Notes: a model not told the origin generated them from the letters alone. Positions 12,820-24,190 are shown, numbered from the stretch's first letter. The stretch: 64,000 nucleotides of DNA from Stomorhina lunata (GCA_933228675.1 OW121744.1:97011865-97075864), one strand, 5' to 3'. Program-made: numbers and translations.

Positions 12820-14780
12820 TAGATATTTTTGATCCAAAAATTTTTTTATAGAAAAATTTTTATTAAAAATATTTTTCTTTGAAAAATTGTTCGATAAAAA
12901 TTATATTTTATAGAAAACTTTTTGATAAAAATATTTTTCTGTAAAAATTTTTGATAAAAATATTTTTATATCAAAAAGTTTTCAAATTTTCTATAGAAAA
13001 ATTTTTGATGAACAAATTTTCTATAGAAAAGATTTGTTAAAAAAAAATATTTATAGAAAAAAAAAAATTTATTTGAAAAAAAATTTTCTATAGAAAACTT
13101 TTTGATAAAAACATTTTTCTGTAGAAAAATTTTTGATAAAAAAATTTATAGCAAAATTTTTGATAAAAAAATTTTTTCTATAGAAAAATTTTTGTAAGAA
13201 AATTTTCTATAGAAAAATTTTTGGTAAAAAAATTTTGTATAGAAAAATTTTTAATAAAAAAATTTTCTACAGAAAAATTGTTGATACAAAAATTTTCTAT
13301 AGAAATATTTTTGTTAAAAAATATGCAACAGAAACTTTTTGATAAAAAAAATTTTATATAAAAATTTTTAATGAAAAAATTTTCTATAGAAAAATTTTTG
13401 ACAAAAAAATCTTCTATAGAAAAATTTTTGAGAAAAAAAAATTTTATAGAAAAATTTTTGATAAAAAAATTTTCTATAAAAAAATTTTTATGAAAAAATT
13501 TTCTATAGAAAAATTTTTAATAAAAAAAATATTCTATTTTAGATATTTTTGGTCCAAAAATTTTTTATAGAAAAATTTTTATTAAAAATATTTTTCTTTG
13601 AAAAATTGTTCGATAAAAATTATTTTTTATAGAAAATTTTTTGATAAAAATATTTTTCTGTAAAAATTTTTGATAAAAATCTTTTCAAATCTTCTATAGA
13701 AAAATTTTTGATGAACAAATTTTCTATAGAAAAGATTTGTTAAAAAAATATTTATAGAAAAAAAAATTTATTTGAAAAAATAATTTTCTATAGAAAAATT
13801 TTTCTATAGAAAAATTTTCTATAGAAAAATTTTTGATAAAAAAAATTTATAGCAAAATTTTTGATAAAAAAAATTTCTATAGAAAAATTTTTGTAAGAAA
13901 ATTTTCTATAGAAAAATTTTTGGTAAAAAAATTTTGTATAGAAAAATTTTTGATAACAAAATTTTGTACAGAAAAATTGTTGAAAAAAAATTTTCTATAG
14001 AAAAATTTTTGTTAAAAAATATGCAACAGAAACTTTTTGATAAAAAAATTTTATATAAAAATTTTTAATGAAAAAATTTTCTATAGAAACATTTTTGAAA
14101 CAATTTTTTTTATAGAAAAATTTTTGACAAAAAAATCTTCTATAGAAAAATTTTCGAGAAAAAAAATTTTATAGAAAAATTTTTGATAAAAAAAATTTTC
14201 TATAAAAAAATTTTTGATAAAAAAATATTCTATAGAAAAATTTTTGATAAAAAAATTTCTATAGAAAAATTTTTTATAAAAAAATTTTCTATAGAAAAAT
14301 TTTCTACAGAAAAAATTTTTGATAAAAAAAAATTTTCTATACAAAACTTTTTGATGAAAATATTTTCTATAGGAAAATTTTTTATGAAAAAATTTTCTAT
14401 AGACAAATTTTTAATGAAAAAATTTTCTTTAGAAAAATTTTTGATGAAATTTTCTAAAGAAAAATTTTCTATAGAAAATTTTTTGATAAACAAATTTTCT
14501 TCAGAAAAAATTTTGAAAAAAAAAATTCTATAAAAAATTTTCCACAGAAAAATTGTTGATAAAGAATGTTCTCTAAAAAATTTTCTTTAAAAATTTTTGT
14601 ACAAAAATATGCAACAAAAACTTTTTGATAAAAAAATTTTTTATATACAATTTTTTAATGAAAAAATCTTTTATAGAAAATTTTTTGGTAAAAAATTTTT
14701 GGTAAAAAATTTCCTATAGAAAAATTTTTGATAAAAAAATTATCTATATAGAAAAATTGTTGATAAAAAAATTTTCTGGG
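12820..14780. repeat. Satellite array of about 30-31 bp, GATAAAAAAA variant
   Basis: Units contain TTTTCTATAGAAAAATTTTT plus GATAAAAAAA. The array is irregular and diverged. A longer period is visible: ATGCAACA within ATATGCAACA recurs at about 13323, 14021 and 14609, and the block starting AGATATTTTTG at about 12822 is repeated at about 13543. Large segments of roughly 590-720 bp have therefore been duplicated in tandem. Confidence 0.93.
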
Positions 14781-14984
14781 AATTAATTATTCTAACTTTA
14801 AATTGAAATTAATTGAAAAATTATGATTTAACAGGCTTGAGTTCATTTTTAATTTTTCAAATTATTAATTTGAAAATTTGAAAGTAATAATGTGGAGAAA
14901 AACTGAAAAAAATATTTTTGAACGCGGCTAGTGGATTGCAATTTCTGTCCCGCCACAGGACGTCATCAGCACTTAGCGCCCTCG

Positions 14985-15600
14985 ACCACAGTCAATTTAT
15001 TTTGAGGAATTTTCAGTGGGCCACCTGTCGGATAGTCATATCAACTTAGAACTCTTAGAACTCACTTTGCTAAAAACCATAATATGATCAAATGTAAAGT
15101 TCACTGTTCTATAAAGGAGTTATGGCAACGTTGTAACTTCAAAGATAAAAAATCTTTGAAGTTACAACGTTGCCATATTTCCCCCTTTTACCCCTTATTT
15201 CAAAAAGTGTCATATTCATATTTGGTACTTCTTTGGTAGCAATTGAATTCGGTACATTTCATTAAAACACAGTTATATGTTAACCTTATATGTTATATGT
15301 TCCTATTCATATTACTTTATGAGATGTTAAGTTTTAATTTGATCCCTTTTTACCCCTTTTGTCCCCCGAAATAAAAAAGTACCACATACTTGTTCAATAT
15401 TTTTTCACATTTATTGATTGAAGTACGAAGTTATTTTCTATATTCTTTGCTTCAAAAGATAACAGTGGATTAAAAATAGTACAAAAAGACACCCTTCTTA
15501 CCCCCTATCGGTCATAGTTTCACAAAAGTACCAAATTATTTTAATACCTGTTCACAACAAAATTAATTTTTTTTCTATACTTATTTTAGAGATAAGAGAT
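14985..15600 (+). mobile_element. Dispersed repeat family D, copy 1, right part
   Basis: Resumes the family D sequence: one unit with GCCACCTGTCGG near 15015-15030, then the CCCCTTTTACCCC and TTTGGTACTT tail that matches 63380-63730. Contains a perfect 26-bp hairpin at 15121-15177 that copy 2 lacks. Confidence 0.75.
15121..15177. repeat. Perfect 26-bp inverted repeat with 5-base loop
   Basis: Left arm 15121-15146 (starts TATGGCAACGTTG), loop AAAAA, right arm 15152-15177; all 26 positions pair. Confidence 0.95.
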
Positions 15601-16798
15601 GATATAAATTAAAGTATATTTTTTTTTATAAAAAAGAGCTTTTTAAGTCATTTTCGGCAGTAGATGAGATTTGTGGGTTGGGGTTAAATTTGGGCCGTTT
15701 TTTTTTTCGACTAAAAAGAAATTTTTGTAAATTGGAATTACAACAAGGTAAAGCGATAACATTAATATCTTCCAAAATACAAGTGATAGTCTAAGTGAGT
15801 CCAAATATCAAACTATTGTTACCTCCTAAAGTAATTAAAGCATTTAGAAGCTATTGTTAGATTCTTTTAAGATCAATTCACTTTTAGTATTATTCCTTAA
15901 CTGAATTCCAAAAGATATTGTCTAATTTATGAATAACAATTGCATTTTTCGACTCATTTTGAATAATTGTTATTGCTTATATATCAGGTTTGTGTCTGAG
16001 CTAAATTAACCATTTTTGTCCCAATTTTGAATAGCATTTAACTAGGCACCACTTAATACAATTTTGGAAATATTTTTGCAAAACAATACTCAAAAATCTA
16101 GCTAAATTTGTATTTGTGCAAAATGTCTAAAGTTGCCTTAAAATCACAATGGTCACATGAGGGTTAACTAAACAAATTTAACCGGAAGCTTTTAAAAATA
16201 TTTTAAATATGCAAAAATCTACCACATTTTCTTCATTAATTATTAACTAAAAGACCTTAAAATAATGCCACAGAGTCTTTCTAAAAATCTTAATGTAAAT
16301 TTATGTTACTTTAAATTTTTAATTAAATTTTAAATGTAATTTTAGACTCTTAGCATTTACTTGCTTACATTTTGGCTTAAATTTAATAGATTTTTAAATA
16401 AAATTGTAATCATTTGTGTCACTTAAATGTATTTAAAATTAAATATTTAATACTCTTAGATACAAACCAAACTAATTTTTAATTATATTTCCAAAAAAAA
16501 CTATTTTATACATATTTATTGCAAATTTTATGTATTTGAAATTAATATTTTGAAATATATTTATTTATGTCAATAGAATGAATGATATAATATTTACACA
16601 TATTTGTGTTCATTTGGGAAAATCTACTTAATTACATGCATCATTGGTCAATATAACGTAACTAATATAATTTTTGGAGACAGAAATGAATAGAAATTCG
16701 TATTTACACTGAGAGATTTATACATGTGACAATACATATGGTTTCATACTTGTTTACAAAAGGAAAAAAATACTTTTATAAGAAAAAAAAAAACACAG
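15601..16798. other. AT-rich sequence without a recognisable gene
   Basis: Long runs of A and T, no open frame of note and no repeat recognised by eye. Confidence 0.5.
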
Positions 16799-16890
16799 AG
16801 GCCAAATGCCGCGTTCGATATCGTTCCAAAACTTAGACTATTAAGCAAATATTGTGTAACATACCTTAGGGATTTTATACTATATCCTTT
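16799..16890 (+). mobile_element. Single terminus of the GGCCAAAT miniature transposon family
   Basis: GGCCAAATGCCGCGTTCGAT, then AATATTGTGTAACATACC and TTAGGGAT, matching the termini of the elements at 30816, 31472 and 32671. No second terminus seen nearby, so it is a solo end or truncated copy. Confidence 0.6.
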
Positions 16891-16899
16891 TATTTTTTT

Positions 16900-17175
16900 T
16901 AACTTTTTACCCTTTAGATAAAAAAGTACCTTTGAAAGTACGGTAGACACCCTTTTCCGTGTTTCAAAGATTCATATAGGTTAAAAGGTACCAAAAACAG
17001 GTTTCCTGATTTTGAAAAAAAAGTACCAAACACTCACGGTTTTCTTTTTTTTTCTGATCAAAATGTTTATATTTCTTAGAGTTTTGGATATTTAACGTTA
17101 TCGAAATTTTTCTTTTACCCATTTTTACTCCCTAAACAGCCGAATTTCAAAAATCGCTTATTTTTCAATTTATTT
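16900..17175. repeat. Family D tail-like sequence
   Basis: Contains AAAAAAGTACC, GTACCAAA and TTTTTACTCCC elements like those at 15350-15540 and 63540-63730. Diverged and fragmentary. Confidence 0.45.
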
Positions 17176-17332
17176 CAGGGACCGAAAATATCTGTTATTT
17201 TTAAATTTTTGATTAAAAAAAGCAACCTCAAGGAAATGTCGGAGAATAAAACCAAGTATACCATTTAGATAGTCTTGGACCAAATTTTCAAAAAATGCGA
17301 TGCTTTTTAAAATTCTGATTTTTATTTTTTAG

Positions 17333-17590
17333 AAAAAAAAAAATAACAGTTATTTTTCGATTTTTATTTTATTGAGCAAAAATAACAGTTATTTTTAACT
17401 TTTATTTTTTCGAGCAAAAATAAAAGTTATTTTTTGACTTTTATTTTTTCGAGCAAAAATAACTGTTATTTTTGACTTTTATTATATCGGGCAAAAACAA
17501 AGGTTATTTTTTGACTTTTAGTTTTTCGAGCAGAAATAAAAGTTATTTTTTGACTTTTATTTTTTCGAGTAGAAATATAAGTTAATTTTG
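17333..17590 (+). repeat. 38-bp tandem repeat, forward arm of a foldback-like structure
   Basis: About six to seven units of 38 bp built from CGAGCAAAAATAA, AAGTTATTTTTTG and ACTTTTATTTTT. The reverse complement of the same unit occurs at 18545-18716 and 19922-20046, so the repeats flank the sequence between them in inverted orientation. Confidence 0.85.
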
Positions 17591-17710
17591 TGTTTCCTAC
17601 CCCAATTATGATTACAAAACTCTACTCCATTAATTTTTGAGCATATGTAAATTATTTTCACAGAAAAATTATTAAATTTATCATAATTTCAATTATCGGT
17701 CATTTACAGG

Positions 17711-18540
17711 GCTGTCAAATGGTTAAGATCCTATAGAATATACGACAGGGATATTCGTTTTTGTATCGACAGTCAGGCTGCCATAAAATCCCTATCTAAT
17801 GTCCACACGACATCTGTTCTTACCTGTGAATGCCGGGCATCTCTAAATGAGATGGCGAGACATTGCAATATCGAACTTTTCTGGGTACCCGGGCACAACA
17901 ACATACCTGATACCACTGCGGACAGACTTGCTAAATCCGGTGCTCTCCTGAGTCAGGATAACATCGATCAATTTACGGGAGTACCGCTATCCGCCTGCAA
18001 ATCAGAAATTAGGCAACTTCTTAACGGATCAGCGCAGAACACCTGGTCCCTTAAAACTACTTGTTCAATATCCAGGCAAACATGGCCCACTTAGACAATA
18101 AACGTTCAAAGTGCTTGGCTTCTCTACCTCACCACTGACTCCGCAACCTAGTCTCGACCCTAACAGGTCATTGTACTTTTGGGCTGCATGCCAGCAGGCT
18201 TAACCATCAACACTATGACTACTACCGAAGCTGTCACAACGTCGAAGAGGAGGAAACGGTCACTCATCTTCTCTGCCACTCCCTGGCTCTTTCATTTTCG
18301 AGAGCTACCTTTCTGGGGGTACTTTATCTGCATGATTTATCCGATCTAGCGAGTATTGACATTCGTAAAATAGACTCGTTTATCAGAGCTACAGGCTGGC
18401 TTGAATAAGCCTCTCATCGATGGCCTGGAATTAATTATCTTTGTTCCCTTTCCAGTCTATCCCCTGCAGGTACCACAAAGGGACCGCTTCTAGGACCCAA
18501 GTGACGCTGACTTAACAACGGCTGCCTGCCTAACCTAACC
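17711..18540 (+). mobile_element. Non-LTR retrotransposon 3' fragment (RNase H domain, C-terminal Cys-His motif)
   Basis: From 17711 the frame reads AVKWLRSYRIYDRD, then CIDSQAAIKSL (RNase H catalytic Asp region), then ELFWVPGHNNIP and TADRLAKSGALLSQ, ending at a stop near 18094. In another frame from about 18166 it continues GHCTFGLHASRLN and VTHLLCHSL (C-x2-C / H-x-C type motif) to the stop at 18408, so at least one frameshift is present. Known families with RNase H after the reverse transcriptase include the I, R1 and LOA groups. The 3' end near CCTAACCTAACC is not followed by a poly-A tail. It is a dead, 5'-truncated copy related to the minus-strand element at 24806-26400. Confidence 0.85.
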
Positions 18541-18544
18541 TGTC

Positions 18545-18716
18545 TTAATTTCAAACAAAAATAACTTTTATTTCTGCTCGAAAAAATAAAAATCAAAAAA
18601 AAAAACTTTTATTCTTGCTTGAAAAATAAAAGTCAAAAATAATTGTTATTTTTGCTCGAAAAAATAAAAGCTAAAAAATAACTTTTATTCTTGCTTGAAG
18701 AATAAAAGTAAAAAAT
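18545..18716 (-). repeat. 38-bp tandem repeat, reverse arm
   Basis: Reverse complement of the 17333-17590 units: TTATTTTTGCTCGAAAAAAT and ACTTTTATT recur, about four units, with small deletions. Confidence 0.8.
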
Positions 18717-18959
18717 AACCCAGCAAAACTTTGGTAATGGCAAGTACTCTGATAACTGGTTACCTTGTAACGACTACAACATACCATCCGAATAAATAAT
18801 AAGTTATTACAGAAGTACTTATTTGTAATTAAGATGGTAATTTCGGTTCAAATCCCACCAAGGGCAACAATTTTTTTTAGTTTTTTTTTATTAAAAGAGT
18901 CTTTTTAAATGATTTTTGAATTTTAAGAACTTAAATATTATCTTCTGTAAAAAAAAATT

Positions 18960-19390
18960 TGTAAAACTATTTGGTCTTAACTTGGTAAGCCCAACTTATC
19001 TGGGTCATCCTTCATCTCAACTGTGGACACACACCTCTTCATGGTATCACCCGGGGAGCTAGTTTAACACCCATTAATATTGTGAGTTAACATGTTCCGA
19101 GAGTTGTCCCATAAGATCGATAAAAATGGGTTAGGATTACGGGCTAGTAACCCTCTCTTGAAAAAAAATACAATGAAGAGGATAAAATTAGAATTAAAAT
19201 GTCCCACTACCTAATATTAGAGGAAGATGTCCGAAAGTTCGATAGAAAGACCAAGTAGAGGAACATTTTTCAAAGCTTGGCCTATAAAATTGGAAAATAT
19301 TCGCACAAGATCGTAATCCATGGAACTCTAAAATATGCTCGGACTTTGACATTAACAGGTTGTAACATTTAAGTAAGTAAGAGTCAATCT
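18960..19390 (+). repeat. Dispersed repeat family G, copy 1
   Basis: Shares CATCTCAACTGTGGACA, TATCACC and GGGCTAGTAACCC-like landmarks with 41240-41400 (same strand) and the reverse of 43370-43600. The landmarks look like a decayed retrotransposon, but I see no intact domain. Confidence 0.55.
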
Positions 19391-19611
19391 TATGTAAAAA
19401 CTTTTACAAAAAAGAAGATTTAAATTGTTTAAGTTTTAAAATAATTTTAACAAAGTTTTAAAATAATTACAAAAAATCGTATAAAAATATTTTTCCAAAA
19501 ATTACAACAAAGCAAAAAAAGCAGGGAAAAACAAAGTTATTTTCACATGATTTTGGATCTATAAATAAAAATTGTTTATATTAATTATAAGCTGCTAAGT
19601 TTTTAACATAT

Positions 19612-19680
19612 GAAGTAGCTCAGTGGAAGAGTCTCTGCCTAGCAGTCGGAAGGTCTGGGTTCGAGCCCCCATGGGATCAT
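19612..19680 (+). tRNA. tRNA-derived sequence (alanine-like), probably pseudogene or SINE head
   Basis: TAGCTCAGTGGAAGAG fits an A box and GGTTCGAGCCC a B box, with an anticodon loop CTAGCAG (anticodon AGC, alanine). The acceptor stem does not pair and the T stem has mismatches, so it is unlikely to be a working tRNA. It is followed by an A-rich stretch. A second B-box-like GGTTCAAATCCC occurs near 18844. Confidence 0.55.
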
Positions 19681-19921
19681 AAAAAAAATTTTGTATTTCG
19701 TTTAAAAATATATGTTTTTAATAAAACAACAACAAAAAAGTTGTTGCTGTTATTGCTTCAAAATTGCTTACCCAGGTCATTACTTTTCTGCAATTGGTAA
19801 GTACTTGCCTCCAATGACATCCCCATGTTAATGTAATGACTTAAACAGCGAATGAGTAAGTAGTTCGTGTTCAATAGTTTAACTGTTTAACTCATTATTT
19901 GGTAATGAAAAGTTTTACTGG

Positions 19922-20046
19922 GAACTGTTATTTTTGATTGAAAAAATAAATGTCAAAAAATAACTTTTATTTCTGCTCGAAAAAATTAAAGTCAAAAAAT
20001 AACTTTTATTTTCTGACTTTTACGATAAAAGTTATAACAGTTACGA
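19922..20046 (-). repeat. 38-bp tandem repeat, second reverse block
   Basis: About three units of the reverse-complement 38-bp repeat (TTTCTGCTCGAAAAAATTAA). It is the continuation of 18545-18716 beyond the inserted element. Confidence 0.75.
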
Positions 20047-20224
20047 TCATTGATATAAACAATCGTGGAATATGTTGAGAAAGCTTGTTTAAATCCTTGG
20101 GACATTTAGTTATAAAATGATAGTACCAAATTGAAAATTGGTACTATCAGACCAATTATAAACATTATCTGTAGAGGAGGAGTTAGGCTTTTAGAACAAG
20201 GTTAAATGATGCATCTGTCTATAG

Positions 20225-20560
20225 TACAGTGCCCAGTTGCCCACCTCGGGTATGTAAAACCTTTGGATGCGTATAAATTACACCAATTTAGTCTCACCCA
20301 AAAGATTTTTACATTTTCGAAAACTTTTGACTCCAAACATTATTTTTTTCAGTTTTTGACATGACTTCTGGCATTTTTTGGCTTATGAATCATCTATGGC
20401 AAAACGGACGATTTTTTAAAAAATACTGTGAGTTTGCTGTTAAATTTCTAAATGAATTTGAGGAAAACAATTTAAATTATGTTAAGCTTATAACACAGAA
20501 AAATTCTTCGAATTTTCTGCACCGAAAAAAATCTTGAAAAATTTGATTTTAGATTTTCAA
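20225..20560 (-). repeat. Dispersed repeat family A, copy 2 (reverse)
   Basis: Reverse-orientation counterpart of 4310-4700, with GATTTTTACATTTTCGAAAA and CATGACTTCTGGC. Confidence 0.6.
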
Positions 20561-20576
20561 AAAAAAAGTAACTTTA

Positions 20577-21350
20577 TTATACCCTTCACCACCATAAGTG
20601 GAAAGGGTATTATAAGTTTGTGCTGATGTTTGTAACGCATAGAAATATTTGCCTTAGACCCACCTTTTAGTATACCAATAGGTTTAAAATCACTTTCTGA
20701 GTCGATTTAGCGATGTCAGTAAGTCCGTCCGTCCGTCCGGCTGGTTGGACCATGTAATCAAAGTACAGGTCGCGATTCTAAAGATAATTTGATGAAATTT
20801 GGCACAGATTTTTTTTTGACCATGGCTATTGAAATTCCTCAAAATTGGTCCATTATTTATGGCCCCACTTCCCGGAATTGATATTTTTGGCCACAAATAT
20901 TAATATTTTTTCATGAAATTTAAAACAAATACTGCTTATGTAAACCTTAATCATTGTACCAAATTTCGTTGAAATCGGTCCAGATGTGAGCTATAGCCCA
21001 TACAAACTCTTCTCTCAAAACTAAATGAGACAAAAATCATCAAAACGCTTGTAAATCTGAAGATAATTCGAATTTTAAGATTATTTTTTGCATACATAAT
21101 TTTTGTAATAACTAATCAAGTAATAACTAAGTAATAACTAATCAAGTTGCTAAATTTCAAAATACTCAGTCTACATTTGACCCTTGCTCTCATATAAGTC
21201 CAAATGACGGAAACAGCTTAAATATATAAGTCTTGAGAAAATGTTTATATGATGGCGAAATTTAGCAAATATTTGTCTTTATGTAGGAAAAAGAAAACCT
21301 TTGACCTTAGTGGTGAAGGGTATCGTAAGGTCGGTCTTGACCGACTATAG
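20577..21350 (+). mobile_element. Dispersed repeat family B, copy 2
   Basis: Begins TTATACCCTTCACCACCATA and ends GGTGAAGGGTATCGTAAGG then TCGGTCTTGACCGACTATAG, so the ends are partly complementary. The interior has the GTCCGTCCGTCCG tract and GAAATTTGGCAC phrases typical of long dispersed repeats in higher flies. No coding domain. Copy 1 is at 5655-6290. Confidence 0.7.
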
Positions 21351-22488
21351 TACTTTCTTACCTTTTTTCTTTACTTGTATTTTTATGAGTGTACTTTTTA
21401 AATTAACTTGTATTTCTATTAGTGTATTTTCAAACTTCCATCGCCGTTATATTGTACTAATATGTTAATATTAAAATACAAAATATATGTTAATACAAAA
21501 TTTAGTCCATGATAAAATTAATATGATCTGATATATTTTTATGTCTCTATTATCAATATAATAATTTTTCACTAAATATTTTATTTATCGGCAACAAACA
21601 AACACTCATTGCTACACAAAAGGATATGTACAGGATATTCCATACATTAACATAAAATGTAGTTAAATTTCGATATCTAATAGGGTTTCGACTTGAATTC
21701 AGGCATTCTGGGAAAATTTTATGAAAATCTGTGTCTGCTCCTACAAAAAAAAAAAAGTCTGTCTATTCTGTGGACATTTATTATTAATTAATGCATATTA
21801 TTATGCATTATAAAATATTAGTATTTAATATATTCATTCATTTATTTGCTTTTCCACATATTGCTATAAGTAATAACGATAATGATGATGATAATGACGA
21901 TGATAATTATAATATGTATTTGGTTTAATGATAATAATGTTGATTATCTTGTAAATGTATGCAAAATGGCAAAATAAAAATTAAATAAAACTATTTTTTT
22001 TTTTGTATGATAGGGAATAAATAAATTTTATTTAAGAATTATTGAAACAAAGTTTATTAATTGGGTCATGATATAGAAAAATTGGAAATGTTTCAATAAA
22101 TAAAATTTATGAATATGTATTTATTTCTATATAAGTGTTTGTAACTCATTAATGTTAATTAAAGTAAATGGTTTAATTCATTTATAACAATTTTATTAGT
22201 TTTTAGTTTAATGTTGTAGACATTTTAATGTTTGCAATAAATTATATTTTAACCAGGCCTAACAACCAAATAACACAGAAATCAATTTAAATAATTTTGA
22301 TTAAATTTTATATGAAACAATCTGTGATATGGGTTTTCTTGATATGTTTTAAGAAACTGTAGCATACCTTAGGGATGTCAAATAAAATACGGTTAACAGT
22401 TATTAACCCAAAAATGATTTTAACAATATTAACAGTGAGCTTATGTATGTTAAGTTCGTATTATGTTAGTAACATTTTGTAAGCAAAT
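21351..22488. other. AT-rich sequence without a recognisable gene
   Basis: Contains a short imperfect GATAATGATGATGATAATGA tract near 21888 and a remnant of the GGCCAAAT transposon terminus (GTAGCATACCTTAGGGAT) near 22360. Confidence 0.5.
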
Positions 22489-23087
22489 CTGTGGCAATAT
22501 GGAAGATTAGCTTAAATCGAAAATTTAAGTTTTGAGATATCATCAATTTTGTGTAATTTTTCTTTTGCTTGATTTCTGCGAATAATTTATGAAATAATAT
22601 ATTGGTATCATGTTTATTAGAGAAGAACGATGAATATTTAAAAAACATATTGTTAAATTCAGAAGATTTTACGTTTTTTCTGCTTAAGCTCTTTTTCGAA
22701 ACTTAAATTTGCGTTGAACTGCACTTTAAGTAACTTTAAGCTGTTCTATTTAAATAAAAAATACATATTGTGTAGTTTTATGTAAACATAAGATGTTTTA
22801 AAATAATCACTTTATTTTTTCAAGGTCAACATATATACATCTTAAGTAAAGTTAAGCAAAATCGTTATATGATGAAAGAATAATCTGAATATGTACACAA
22901 AAATATGTGTACATAAGTTGTTTTAATAAAAGCATTATTGATTCAAAAAACTTAAGCTAAAAAGTAAACGTACATAACATTGACAATAACCCGAATTTTT
23001 TAAAACGGATTAAATACATTTAAGTGCATTTGCTTTAACTCAATTCTCTCTTATGTCGACTTAAGCTACTCTTCCATATTGCCACAG
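22489..23087. mobile_element. 599-bp miniature inverted-repeat transposon with AAAT target duplication
   Basis: The 27-bp ends CTGTGGCAATATGGAAGA... at 22489 and its reverse complement ending at 23087 differ at one position. The element is flanked by AAAT at 22485-22488 and 23088-23091. The interior is rich in TTAAGT/TTAAGC words in both orientations. No transposase frame, so non-autonomous. Confidence 0.82.
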
Positions 23088-23215
23088 AAATAATCAAGAT
23101 ATTTTGATGAAACTATGCAGTTACTCGCGATTTTAAATAGATCTACTGTATATAAACAATTTAAAATTAGGACCATATGGACTATGTGGAAAAAAGGACG
23201 TTATAGAATAAGACA

Positions 23216-24190
23216 AGTGGCGATCATCTTTATTTGATGTACGCTCGATTCGTGGAGCAGAAGTAAATAGCGACCATCATTTAATGATATGCAAAATTCG
23301 ACTAAAGGTTGCTGCTCTGAGGTCTGATACGGCGAAAGCAGATCGGAAAATAGACGTAGGGAAACTAGAATCATCGGAATGCCTCTATTACTTCCATAAG
23401 GAATCGTCTTCCAGATGTAATAAACAGCAACGAAGCCTGTATTATTGGAATTTCTAGGTGTGTCACACTAACGTACAATGAAGTTGATCAAGAAACCCTA
23501 AGATTTAAAGATCACAAAATGAAAACTTGGATAACACAGGAAACATGGGACTAGGCAGAACAACACAGAACCTAAAAAATGCAATGTTATATGAAAACGG
23601 AGATAATGAAGTCCTCAGTGCAAAACATTGTGATCAATCGAATAAAATAGAGAAGTCTGCAAGAGGGGACAAGATAATGTGGATAGACGAGCAAGTGAGC
23701 CAAGCATAATCAGCTGCAAGCAAAGGCTTTATGAAGACCTTATTTAATATAGCAAGGGCGTTGTGTGGCAAACCTACTTACACTAACAGTCCCATCTTGA
23801 CTAGTAGTGGTACACTTCTTTCAACTCCGGATGAGCAACTAATACGCTGGATGCAACACTTCAAGTCAACACTTAACAACCCTATCAGACTAACCTCACT
23901 GGCTGATGTGCACAATGGAACCAACAATACAAGAAGTGAAGAAAGCTATTAAAAGCCTTAAACGTCATCGACAACATAATGCGCACGGCAAGGTAGGTGG
24001 ATAGGCCATACATTTCGAAGGCCAAATGCAAACATTGCTCGGCAAGCGCTTAGTTGGAATCCACAGGGAAGTGGCCGTCGTGTTGGTGCAACTGCTAAAA
24101 CGTGGAGAAGATCAATTGATGCGGGGTTGCAAGTAGCAAACTATTCATGGAATGATGCATTTACTTAGTACCAGCACTCGCAGGATGACC
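23216..24190 (+). mobile_element. RTE-like non-LTR retrotransposon remnant with the polymerase core missing
   Basis: From about 23220 the translation reads SLFDVRSIRGAEVNSDHHL then MICKIRLKV, the end of an endonuclease/exonuclease/phosphatase domain with the SDH catalytic motif. From 23677 it reads IMWIDEQVSQA and, after a stop, KGFMKTLFNIARALCGKPT then DEQLIRWMQHFKSTLNNP, the linker typical of RTE-type elements. Near 24005 it jumps to GHTFRRPNANIARQALSWNP and KTWRRSIDAGLQ, the far C-terminal end of such polymerases. The reverse-transcriptase core between is absent, so this copy is internally deleted. Confidence 0.8.

Larger units (their letters stand above)
18718..19921. mobile_element. Candidate DNA element with CCCAG(C/T)AAAACTTT ends
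   Basis: The left end CCCAGCAAAACTTTGGTAAT at 18718 and the reverse complement of the right end near 19921 (CCCAGTAAAACTTTTCATTA) match. GCAAGTAC/GTACTTGC also occurs just inside the ends. Inside lie a copy of dispersed family G (about 18960-19390) and a tRNA-like sequence (19612-19680). No transposase seen. It separates two reverse arms of the 38-bp repeat, so it probably inserted into that repeat. Confidence 0.55.

Noticed and set aside
14081..14533. Overlapping frames of about 90-116 codons rich in Phe, Ile and Lys
   Set aside because: They fall entirely within the GATAAAAAAA satellite array.
20690..20896. 68-codon minus-strand frame
   Set aside because: Part of dispersed repeat family B, which recurs without an intact frame in the other copy.
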